NCBI RefSeq assembly: GCF_905171765.1
Contig: NC_053389.1
Location: 214,960,624-215,024,623, forward strand
Length of the DNA: 64,000 nt
Source: Bufo bufo
Lineage: Eukaryota; Chordata; Amphibia; Anura; Bufonidae
Reading direction: 5' to 3'
The position numbers were made by a program, and so were the translations under genes. Shown piece after piece: positions 44,601-54,782 of the stretch (within the stretch, counting starts at the first letter, position 1; each line of letters begins with the position of its first letter). The notes beneath the pieces were generated by a model. That model made no database searches. It had not been told where the DNA came from and saw nothing but the letters and a program-made list of their open reading frames with translations.

Positions 44601-45245
44601 GCAACCTCAATACAAGGTTTTTGATAAGTGGTACACATCAATCTATCCTGTTCCACTGTAATTTGTAGGTCAAGGAATTCAACTTGAGATTGACTTATGT
44701 TAGCTGTAAATTGTAGGTTGCATATATTTCTATTCAGTTCATGAAGGAATTTTTGGAGTTCAGTCTCATCATTCTGCCATATGAATAGAATGTCATCTAT
44801 ATAACGCTGCCAGAGGACCAGGTCTCCCCCCAGCTTGGGAGTGATATGGTTCAACTCCCACTGGGCCATAAAGATTGGCATAGTTGGTGGCAAATCTGGT
44901 CCCCATGGCAGTACCCCTGGTCTGGAGGTAAAAATCAGATTCAAAATAAAAATAATGATCCAAAATAAATTTGACTCCTTCTGCTAAATAATCTATTTGG
45001 TGTTCATGAAATTGTCCTCCTTGTTTTAGTTGTGATTTCATGGCTTCAATGCCCTGCTCATGATCTAATATAGTGTACAGAGAATGTACATCAAGTGTAC
45101 CTATTATCCAATGGGGTTCAAATTTTAGTTTTTCTATAGTCTGAATGATTTGTGTGGTGTCCTTAATGTAAGAATTGATTTCTTTAACTGTTGGTTGTAA
45201 TAGTTTACATATAACCAAAAAACGGAACAGCACCTCCAGAGACAA
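44528..45245 (-). pseudogene. Penelope-like reverse transcriptase remnant
   Basis: The first frame (44793-45245) has IIGTLDVHSLYTILDHEQGI with the first catalytic Asp, and LQTRGTAMGTRFATNYANLY. A one-base shift near 44875 moves to the second frame (44528-44944), with LWQRYIDDILFIW (catalytic Asp pair) and QVEFLDLQITV. The frame then runs into the foreign block at about 44600. Reverse transcription in this family is telomerase-like. Confidence 0.8.
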
Positions 45246-45356
45246 ATCTCAGGTGCAAGCTACCTGGCGATAATACAGTAAACAAATAAAGTAGCAGCAC
45301 ACCACTAAATGCACTAAGACTGAGTGAACAGGTGAATGTGTGAACAGGGTCAAATA

Positions 45357-46405
45357 CACTCACCTAAAGAATTATTAGGAACACCATACTAATACGGTGT
45401 TGGACCCCCTTTTGCCTTCAGAACTGCCTTAATTCTACGTGGCATTGATTCAACAAGGTGCTGATAGCATTCTTTAGAAATGTTGGCCCATATTGATAGG
45501 ATAGCATCTTGCAGTTGATGGAGATTTGAGGGATGCACATCCAGGGCACGAAGCTCCCGTTCCACCACATCCCAAAGATGCTCTATTGGGTTGAGATCTG
45601 GTAACTGTGGGGGCCATTTTAGTACAGTGAACTCTTGTCATGTTCAAGAAACCAATTTGAAATGATTCGAGCTTTGTGACATGGTGCATTATCCTGCTGG
45701 AAGTAGCCATCAGAAGATGGATACATGTTCTCATTCTGTTTACGCCAAATTTGGACTCTACAATTTGAATGTCTCAACAGAAATCGAGACTCATCAGACC
45801 AGGCAACATTTTTCCAGTCTTCAACAGTCCAATTTTGGTGAGCTCGTGCAAATTGTAGCCTCTTTTTCTTATTTGTAGTGGAGATGAGTGGTACGCGGTG
45901 GGGTCTTCTGCTGTTGTAGCCCATCCGCCTCAAGGTTGTGCGTGTTGTGGCTTCACAAATGCTTTGCTGCATACCTCGGTTGTAACGAGTGGTTATTTCA
46001 GTCAACGTTGCTCTTCTATCAGCTTCAATCAGTCGGCCCATTCTCCTCTGACCTCTAGCATCCACAAGGCATTTTTACCCACAGGACTGCCGCATACTGG
46101 ATGTTTTTCCCTTTTCACACCATTCTTTGTAAACCCTAGAAATGGTTGTGCGTGAAAATCCCAGGAACTGAGCAGATTTTGAAATACTCAGATGGGCCTG
46201 TTTGGCACCAACAACCATGCCACGCTCAAAATTGCTTAAATCACCTTTCTTTCCCATTCTGACATTCAGTTTGGAGTTCAGGAGATTGTCTTGACCAGGA
46301 CCACACCCCTAAATGCATTGAAGCAACTGCCATGTGATTGGTTGACTAGATAATTGCATTAATGAGAAATAGAACAGGTGTTCCTAATAATTCTTTAGGT
46401 GAGTG
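45357..46405 (-). mobile_element. Tc1-like transposon with internal deletion
   Basis: Perfect 29-bp inverted ends start CACTCACCTAAAGAATTATT, flanked by TA (45355-45356 and 46406-46407). At 1049 bp it is about 0.5 kb short of a full Tc1 element, the loss being inside the transposase gene. It sits in the 5' part of Penelope-like element B. Confidence 0.92.
45400..46257 (-). pseudogene. Tc1-like transposase pseudogene
   Basis: The start ATG is at 46257 (MGKKGDLSNFERGMVVGAKQ), with an N-terminal helix-turn-helix (SISKSAQFLGFSRTTISRVY). A stop/frame break near 46070 follows. The next part (45619-46065) has TTLRRMGYNSRRPHRVPL, then NVAWSDESRF with the first catalytic Asp and, after a deletion of roughly 100 codons, FQQDNAPCHKAR with the second. 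A PIEHLW-type segment with the final Glu is present near 45580 in another frame. Inactive. Confidence 0.85.
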
Positions 46406-46407
46406 TA

Positions 46408-46690
46408 CATGACGCCAATACTTGTGCTGGGTTTTTGTATAACATAAGTCCTTTTGGGACTCTGTTATGATCTATATACTGGTTTAATGATCTAGTCTCC
46501 CATCTCTGTCTTAACTGTTTCTGTAGTAGATTTTCTAATTCTTTAAACAGCTCAGATGTACTTCTATTTATTTCTGTATCTCCTTGTATTGTGGCTGATT
46601 CATCAAAGATAACATTTTTGGCTTTAAGCCTTTTGTTTTCTGCATGGTTCCAAATGTTCCATACTCTGCGGCTGGGGAGCTTACCTCTAA
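46408..46690 (-). pseudogene. Penelope-like element B, N-terminal piece
   Basis: The minus strand encodes KRLKAKNVIFDESATIQGD and then LEKYI-like and IDHNRVPKGLMLYK motifs, which resemble the N-terminal region of Penelope-like polyproteins. It is separated from the reverse transcriptase by the Tc1 insertion. Confidence 0.5.
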
Positions 46691-47149
46691 ATGAGTGTTA
46701 AAAAATGCAATATAAAAAGAAGGAATAGAGGCTCACCCAACTGGAGGTATGGGTAGGTGCTCTAGTCACGTATTGACCCACCCGGTCAAAAGAGGGAAAA
46801 TAAATTGAATATAGAATGTAGTGACTGGCACTAAACCTTTGACACCATGCGATAGTGTATATAGAGAATTTATTTCTTTAAAGTAATGGCGGCAGGGGTG
46901 GTGCCAGAGAAAGGACCCGCTCTGGGTGCCAAACACCCTAGGCATGCCAGTGCTTCAGAGCAGACCCCAAAATCAGACCCCCATGTGGCAGGTGCAGCAC
47001 TATGAAGTGCCTTTTACACTGTGGCATTAGAAGAATTCTGATATCTCTGACTTTTCAGTCTAACCAGACTGTTTATTACTCTGCAATTCCTCTAGCGCCG
47101 TTCTATGGAAACAGTAGGTTTAAAGAAATAACTTCTTTATTAACTTCAA
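46691..47149. other. Non-coding stretch between Penelope B and hAT
   Basis: No coding sequence or clear terminal repeats. The GAATAGAGGCTCACCCAACT segment has the look of an untranslated region of the Penelope-like element, but this is not confirmed. The 5' boundary of that element is not resolved. Confidence 0.35.
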
Positions 47150-48560
47150 CTTTTCTTCATATATAACACTGCCGCCTCCGCAACAGATAGTCCATGTACA
47201 TAACACATGTTGAAAAGATCCACACGAGAGCCACGGGTTACATACTTGACGGCCATCAGAAGGTTCACCTAGTGGGCAGTAAAAGTTATGTACCTTCCCT
47301 GCCCGTGTTTGCTAGACCATGTGTCTGTGGTCAGATGTATCTTGGCACCGACACTGTGTGCCAGAGATATATTCACTTGCCGCTGAACGTGGCCATATAG
47401 CTCTGGGATGCCTTTCTGGGAGAAATATTTCCTTCCGGGGACCTTCCATTGCGGTGTGCCAATGGCCACAAATGTTCTAAAGTCCACCAGTTTATATAGC
47501 AGTAGTTGGCGGTCTAGAAGTTCCATCAAGCCAGTGGTCAGCCGTTGGGAAAGAGGGTTATCTGGCATCATCAACTTTTTGCGCTCAAACATTTGTGCCA
47601 CGGAAGCCTGCCTTCTGCCAAATGAACGCGACAAAGGTACGGTGAAAGGTGGAGTGGAGGACTAATGGGAAAAGAGAGGAGAAGGAAAAGAGGCAGGACT
47701 TGGAGCGCCGGGAGTGTGGCTTTGTGGGTTCTGACAGCGTTTCTCCCACTGGGCTCGGTGATGGGAGGCCAGGTGCCTTCTTAAGGCAGTCGTCCCTAAG
47801 TGAGTGTTGGGTTTACAGTGACTTATGCGTTAACAGCACAGGCTGCAGATGGCAACACTATTGTCAGCAGCTGACACTTTGAAAAAAGCCAACACTGCGG
47901 AGCCATGTGCCGGCGTCCTGGGAGCGCCAGAAGTGACCGTGCATGGTGGATGGTTCGTTCCAGATACATTTGCAGTCTGATTTTTGACACCTGTGCCCTG
48001 ACTGCTTCTGCTCCTTCTCCTTCCTATCTGCTGCTCCGTCTCTCCCTCTGAACTCCCCTCCTCTTCCTCTCTTGTGGGCACCCACCTGACGTCCAATGAC
48101 ACGTCATCATCATCACCTTCACCACCACTGACATTTGAGATCTTGGAGGAGGCAGCAACAGCGGGGACCTCCCTCCTTGGGCTGATCTGGGTACTGTCGT
48201 CAGACCAATGGGTGGCGGTGGTTGCTACCTCCTCTTCCTCATCCGATGTCAAGAATGGCTGCGCATCGGTAAGGTCTGGGAATGGATAGAAAAATAATTT
48301 CTCTGACTCGAGTGGAGGGGCTATGGTGGTGGTGGATGGTGCATTTGGGGTGCACACAGCAGAGGTGAGGAGGGTGCAGATACAGAGGATGAGGAGGGTG
48401 CAGAAGCGGAAGGATGAGTGAGCCACTCAACCAACTCTAGTGCACCCTTTGAAGTAATTGCACACGCCTTCTCCAACTTACTGCTTAGGCTCCGGCCTGG
48501 TGCACCTGCCCGACCCCTACCACCCCTGTGGAACGGCCTGCCTCTTCCTCTGCCTGTCAT
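47150..48560 (-). pseudogene. hAT transposase N-terminal half
   Basis: The start at 48560 gives MTGRGRGRPFHRGGRGRAG, a Gly/Arg-rich head, then SKLEKACAITSKGALELVEW. The frame shifts in a CCACCACC run near 48330. The following acidic Ser-rich linker leads into a BED zinc finger (VAICSLC, then a TAA stop near 47829, then LGTTALRRHLASHH). The next part (47269-47634) has the ZBED-type core start with MMPDNPLSQRLTTGLMELL and IHLTTDTWSSKHGQGRYITF. Similarity ends near 47150. The RNase H-like catalytic residues beyond the first Asp are absent. Confidence 0.8.
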
Positions 48561-48599
48561 TTTCAAAATGACCCTGTGCCTAAGTCCCTAGAGAAGAGC

Positions 48600-50250
48600 A
48601 GTATTTGTGGAAGCAGGTATATCGAACCCCTTAATCGGTATTTTGTGGAAGCAGGTATATCGCAGGCCTCAATCAATATTTGGTGGAAACAGGTATATCA
48701 AACCCATGAATCAGTATTTTGTGGAAGCACGTATATCGCAGCCTTCAATCAGTATTTTGTGGAAGCCGGTTATTTCAAACCCCTTAATCAGTATTTTGTG
48801 AAAGCAGGTATATCGCAGCCCTCAATCAGTATTTTGTGAAAGCCAGGTATATCAATCCCCTTTATCAGTATTTTGTGGAAGCAAGTATATCGCAGGCCTC
48901 AATCAATATTTTGTGGAAAAAGGTATATCGAACCCCTTAATCAGTATTTTGTGGAAGCAGGTATATCGCAGCCCTCAATCAGTATTTTGTGGAAGCAGGC
49001 ATATCAAATCCCTTAATCAGTATTTTGTGGAAGCAGTTATATCACAGCCCTCAATCAATATTTGGTGGAAGCAGGTATATCAAACCCCTTAATCATTATT
49101 TTGTGGAAGCAGCTATATCAAACCCCTTAATCAGTATTTTGTGGAAGCAGGTATATAGCAGCCCTCAATCAGTATTTTGTGGAACAGGTATATCAAACCC
49201 CTTAATCAATATTTTGTGGAAGCAGGTATATCGCAGACCTCAATCAATATTTGGTGGAAACAGGTATATCGAATCCCTTAATCAGTATTTTGTGGAAGCA
49301 GATATATCGCAGGCCTCAATCAATATTTGGTGAATACAGGAATATCAAACCCCTGAATCAGTATTTTGTGGAAGCAGGTATATCGCAGCTCTCAATCAGT
49401 ATTTTGTGGAAGCAGGTACATCAAACCCCTTAATCAATATTTTGGGGAAGCAGATATATTGCAGCCCTCAATCAATATTTGGTGCAAGCAGGTATATCAA
49501 ACCCCTTAATCAGTATTTTGTGGAAGCAGGTATATCGCAGGTCTTAATCAATATTCTGTGGAAACAGGTATATCAAACCCCTTAATTAGTATTTTGTGGA
49601 AGCATGTAAATTGCAGCCCTCAATCAATATTTGGTGGAAGCAGGTATATCAAACCCCTTAATCAGTATTTTGTGGAAGCAGGTACATCACACTCTTCAAT
49701 CAATATTTGGTGGAAGCAGTTATATCGAACCCCTTAATCAGTATTTTGTGGAAGCAGGTATATCGCAGCCCTCAATCAATATTTGGTGGAAGCAGGTATA
49801 TCAAAATCCTTAATCAGTATATTGTGGAAGCAGGTATATCGTACTCCTCAATCAATATTTGGTGGAAGCAGGTATATTGAACCCCTTAATCAGTATTTTG
49901 TGGAAGCAGGTATATCACACCTCTCAATTATTTTTTTGCCAGTTATATCACACCACCCTGTTTATTTGGGGCAACAGGTATATCGCAACCCTCAATCAGT
50001 ATTTTGTGAAAAAAGGTATATGACACCCCTCAATCATTATTTGGTGGAAGCAGGTATATTGAACCCCTTAATCAGTATTTTGTGGAAGCAGGTATATCAC
50101 ACCTCTCAATTATTTTTTTGCCAGTTATATCACACCACCCTGTTTATTTGGGGCAACAGGTATATCGCAACCCTCAATCAGTATTTTGTGAAAAAAGGTA
50201 TATGACACCCCTCAATCAGTTTTTTTGAGGGCAACAGGTATATCACACCC
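48600..50250 (+). repeat. 38-bp satellite, about 40 units, inside hAT
   Basis: Units follow GTATTTTGTGGAAGCAGGTA then TATCGCAGCCCTCAATCA, or the alternative AAACCCCTTAATCA ending. The two variants often alternate. Near the right end a larger block of about 178 bp is itself repeated (about 49905-50040 and 50083-50217), a higher-order repeat. Since 38 is not a multiple of three, open frames of 60-140 codons arise by chance from the repetition. Similar sequence without regular period continues to about 50540. Confidence 0.9.
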
Positions 50251-50917
50251 GTTGCAATTAGATGTTCCAATAGCGCTTGTCTCTCTATATAGCTGCGGTA
50301 TCGCAGCAGAACCGTACACAACTGCTGCACAATACAAATCCACTATATACTTTATATGTTAGAAAGTATATTATAGGTATATTACACCCCTCAATCAGTT
50401 TTTTTTGGGGTAACAGGTATATCACACCTGTTGCAATTAGTTTTTCCAATAGCGTTTGTCCCATACACAACTGCTGCACAATACAAATGCACTATACTAT
50501 ACTTTCTATGTTAGAAAGTATATTATAAGTATATCACACCCCTCAGTATATCACACCTATCGATAGCACACCTATACCAGTCCTAAAATGACTTTTGTGG
50601 CCCTATTAGCTAGCGTTTGGTGTCCCTAACAGCCTTTCCCTGCTCCACAAAGCAACCTCTCTCTACACTGGCAAAACACAGAATGTAAAATGGATGTCAG
50701 ATCGGGTTCTTTGATAGGTGGGGGTGTGTCCATGTCCTGAAACGTCTCAATTGGCTGTTCTGTCCCACCTGATGGATGTGTCATGGGTCAAATTTTGGCG
50801 CAATGCAAAAGAATATGGTGACAGCAGACAGCGCCATATGTTTGCATGTTAGGTGAGTCGCGAACGCGCAAAGTTCACCGCGAAACGACCGTCGGGCGAA
50901 CCGCAAGGCCATCTCTA

Positions 50918-53900
50918 CTGATGTATACAGGCTCCATCTATAGTTACTATACATCACACAGTTGTATCACAGAATGTCACTCAGTCATCACAAAACACAG
51001 TGGTCTGGATTAATATAATATCTATTTGCTCAGTTAGTGAAATATTTCAACATAGTACAATGTATATTACAATGTTACACTATGTTACAACAAGCTAACA
51101 GGCACTGTACAGTTTCTTCTTGGCATACATATTCATTATGAAGAAACAAAGTCATTGATAAGCCAACACAAGGTCACAATTTATAAATGATTTATTATTA
51201 TCTCTAGGAAAACCTGTATGAGCAATGCTTGTTGTGTTCATTATGACATTGTGCCACACATTACGTGTAGCAATATTATGCATGATAAGATCCAGACTGA
51301 CTAAAAATAAAGTTAACAGGAATAATCTTCAACCTACAAGGGTTGCTGCCATAAAAATAACATCTCTTGTCACAAACTTTATAATTTATACGTTGTCCAA
51401 ACAGAATCTACTAGTATCATTTAGTCCTCCAGTAATATCTAAGATTACAAATGGCACTTCATATGGTATAACTTCAAATGCATTGCTCAATCTTGGATTC
51501 AGAAATAATAATATATTTTATATAAATAAATGTGCCTAGAAAACTAAAGAAACATATAGCACACGGCACAATGGAGTCTCTTAACACCTTGCACCTGGTT
51601 TGAGACCACCAAACCACCAGCATGCTGTTATGCAGCTGCAGTTTAGGGTATCAAACCTGCCCATACCAAACCCATCTGTCCCCACAGATAAGTAAATTAA
51701 ATTCAAATTTCCATGGAGAAGAGTACAGGACTCAGGGCTCAGCAGCATCGGGCACATGCACATTCTGGCGATGAAGCCAATGGTGGAACACCTCACCACA
51801 CTGTGCATACCCGTTGAGCCGTGCATGTGCAGTGAAGCGTGGTGTGCCATCCCTGCCTTCATCGGTGCATGTGCCCAATGCCACTGGTGGGGCATTCCAG
51901 ACTCTCCCAATAAGTTTGAATGTCATTTATACTCTTTTATGGAGATAGATGGGTTTTTTATAGACAGGTTTGAGGCCTAAACTAAAATAAACTAAAATAT
52001 ACATTAAGGAAAAAGAAATATTTTTCTGAAAACATTGGACTATCTTCATTAGGTCCTGTTTAAATTAAAAATCATGCCTATACCTATTAAATATTTTTTG
52101 GTAAAACAGGTCATTGGCATAAGTGAAGCCTGCCTGTTCTTTATATTACAAGACAGAAGACCTTATGGTCTTTCATCTTCTCAACTCAGGCTCTGATGCT
52201 CAATCAGGAAACTGTCACCTGGTTTGGAGCCACTAAACCACCAGCATGTTATGTAGCTTGGGTTTAGAGTCCCAAACGTGCCTATAGCAAACCCATCTTA
52301 AATTTCATTTACTTTGCTATGGCAAGGTTTGGGACCCTAAACCCAAGCTATATAATAGCATGCTGGCAGTTTACTGGCCCCAAACTAGTTGACAGGCTCC
52401 CTTTAAAGGAGTTGTCTGCTTTTCGAAAATCCTGTTTTGTTAGATGGGCCCCCAACAATCAGTATCCCAGATTATTCCTTCACTTGGTCCCCACTGATCA
52501 GCCAAAAGCTGTGAAAAAATCTGGCAGCAATGTTCACTTTCCATGCAGCACCATCACAGTTAGAATGAATTGGCTGTCTATGTAATGTATTGACATTAAG
52601 GATGAGCAAATTGGTTCCGCCCAGGGAGGGAGAGAGAGAAAGAATCTTTCAGAATTTCCTAATGTGATACTTTTCTAAACATGTCAACCTCTTCAAATAT
52701 CCACAGGTTGGCTACCTGTAGTAAGCTTTTCTTTATTGATCTTTCCCAATGAAAGTACATAAGACATTGGTTTCTCCCATTAAGGACATTATTAAAGTAC
52801 CCCATCATATAGAGAAACCATGAACACATAACATTTACCATGTTTCTCACACTTTCCATATGCCTTCAAAAACATTTCAATATATTCAATATCCAAGAGC
52901 AGGATATTATATAATACATGTAGTCAACAACATAGAGCGTCCATAGCTGTGAGGACATTGTTTAGTACATAGAGATAAGTCTTATGTCTAAAAATCACCT
53001 GACAGTAGACCAGTAGAATCGGGGTATATATGCTTCTTTAGACATGGCTCTCATTATCTCCAAGCCTATACTGCACCTCATGCCATTTCCCAACATACAA
53101 TGTCAGTGTTGACCAGGGAGATCTACTGAAGCTTGTATTTCTGGAGAGCCCTGGTTGTCTTCTGCTGCCTTAGTTATATAGAATATAGATGGTTTCCATC
53201 ATATACCTTGGTATAACTCTCAGATGTATGCCCAGCCTAAGGCAGAAACACCACTTTCTCATTAACACCTACTTCCATGTGTGCCTATGAATCCTGCCCT
53301 GTTGACTGTTTTACTTTCAATTCACTTTCTATTTAGTCTTCTTTTAATAACTTGATATCCCTCCCCACGCTTTCTTCAACTTCCTTTTACTTTCCATGGA
53401 CATCGCGTTCACGTCTTTCATTTTTGACTCCTGTTACCTTAAGTTTGGCACATACACAACCATCTTGAAAAAATATCAGGGCAGATTTACTAATGTAATT
53501 GCTTCTAGACCTTGTCGAAAATAGAGCACAATTTGGGCACATTTCTGATCACCTTTTAGATAAATTTATGAAGCAAATGCACAAGAAAGAATAATCCACT
53601 GCCCCTAGCCTCCCTGTTTCAGTTTTCCAGTTCAAAAGAGGCCATGTCTTGGCAGATAGGGGCATAGCTTAAAGGGTTTTCTGTGAGTTCAATATCACGA
53701 TAGGTCATCACTATGTTATTGATGGGATCCAACTTCTGGCAACCCTTCCAAGTAGCTGTGGCACTCCAGTGATGTCACATTCATTGGTCACATGGTCTTT
53801 ATGCAGCTCAGTCCCATTCAAGTTAATGGGCCTGGACTGCAATACCAAGCACAACCACTATACAATGTTCGTCACTGTGTTTGGTGACCTGTGTGGAGGC

Positions 53901-54654
53901 TGAAGCTCTCATTGGAGTGCCACGAGCTCTTCAAACAGCTGACCTATTCTGAAAATAAGCCATCGGTATTAAATTTCTGGAAAACCCTCATAAAATAAAA
54001 TAACATGCACCAAAATTTTGGTGCAGACTAAGTTAACCAGTGGTTGGTGTACAAATAAAAAGTGTCTATCCAGGCCCCAAATTTATAAGACAGCCTGAGC
54101 CACTCTACATTTTAAACAGAATTAGCAAATCTGCCCCATTGTGCTACATTCATATGGCACACTAAACACAATTTAAATACCTATATATGTTACAGATGTA
54201 TTCAGAATTGGAATTTCATCTTTTACAGATAGTATGAGAGCGGCAAAAGAGCAAAGACAGAGAAAGCGACCACTCCTTCTTGAACTCCAACCTTAATCTT
54301 GTCTATTATTTCTTTTTCTGACAGTTCTGTTGAGCTTTGTAGTGTAGTTACGCCTTCAGAATGCCAACTTGATGCCCGTACTCATGTGTCTAGGCATCTC
54401 TTACAGGTAACCCATTTCCAAGCCACATGAAGCAATCTTAAGAATGCATGGCTAATCTACACTCTGGTCATATGATCAGAGAAGGTCACCATTTGTATAA
54501 TACTGCTGAGGTCATGAATACTTTCAGCTGACAGTGTGTTCACCGAAACGCGTGCTACCATGCATCTGACGGTAAAGTCAACACAGACATTGCTGGGAAA
54601 TTTCTCATAACTGCTGTAAACAGAATATTTCCATAGTTATATTGTTTGCTGGTT
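50918..54654. other. Intergenic region with MITE fragments
   Basis: No exon or gene recognised. Visible structures are a palindromic MITE (52205-52412) and a related arm at 51583-51700 (TTTGAGACCACCAAACCACC). A fragment at 53665-53995 has AAAGGGTTTTCTGTGAGTTC and the inverse-like TTTCTGGAAAACCCTC near its ends. A weak hammerhead-like GAAACGCGT motif lies at 54546. Confidence 0.5.
52205..52412. repeat. Palindromic MITE, arms about 80 bp
   Basis: The left arm (from about 52210, CTGTCACCTGGTTTGGAGCC) and right arm (to about 52412) are imperfect inverted copies around a short AT-rich centre near 52300. Shared inner motif: AGCTTGGGTTTAG-GTCCCAAAC. A third copy of the arm is at 51583. Confidence 0.7.
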
Positions 54655-54678
54655 TCAGAAAAGACCAAGCATCATAGT

Positions 54679-54684
54679 TTTATT
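54679..54684 (-). terminator. Poly(A) signal of BAIAP2-like gene
   Basis: AATAAA on the minus strand lies about 100 bp after the stop codon at 54783, within TGTAAATAAAACTATG. It would give a short 3' untranslated region ending near 54655. Confidence 0.6.
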
Positions 54685-54782
54685 TACATCAGGCCTTTCC
54701 AGTCTATGGAAGAGATCTGAAGAAACAAATGTCTTCTATAAAGTGTTCCTGAAGCAGCATCTTCTTGAAGGACATCACAAGG

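Larger units (their letters stand above)
41711..46690 (-). mobile_element. Penelope-like retroelement B, broken
   Basis: Minus-strand pieces run from an N-terminal region (about 46420-46660) through reverse transcriptase (44528-45245) to a GIY-YIG endonuclease (42839-43363). A tail follows with a hammerhead motif (42056-42103). It is interrupted by a Tc1 element (45357-46405), about 140 bp of unknown sequence at 45212-45354, and a 1.1-kb block at 43505-44600. It is related to element A but less decayed in the nuclease part. Confidence 0.75.
47150..50917 (-). mobile_element. Second hAT element, left end truncated
   Basis: The right terminus, read inward from 50917, starts TAGAGATGGCCTTGCGGTTC. 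Inward follow a terminal region (50590-50900), a long 38-bp satellite (48600-50250) and a dead transposase gene (47150-48560) on the minus strand. The left end and the catalytic part of the transposase are missing. The plan is the same as that of the hAT at 13100-24063. Confidence 0.75.

Noticed and set aside
48528..50205. Open frames with repeats such as NPLISILWKQVY
   Set aside because: A 38-bp tandem repeat cycles through the three frames. The coding appearance is a by-product of the repeat.
54520..54560. Fifth hammerhead-like motif (GAAACGCGT at 54545-54553)
   Set aside because: GAAA-ACGCGT and a short stem are present, but the expected core reads CTGACAG, with both conserved 3' purines out of place. 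It is too degenerate to list as an RNA gene.
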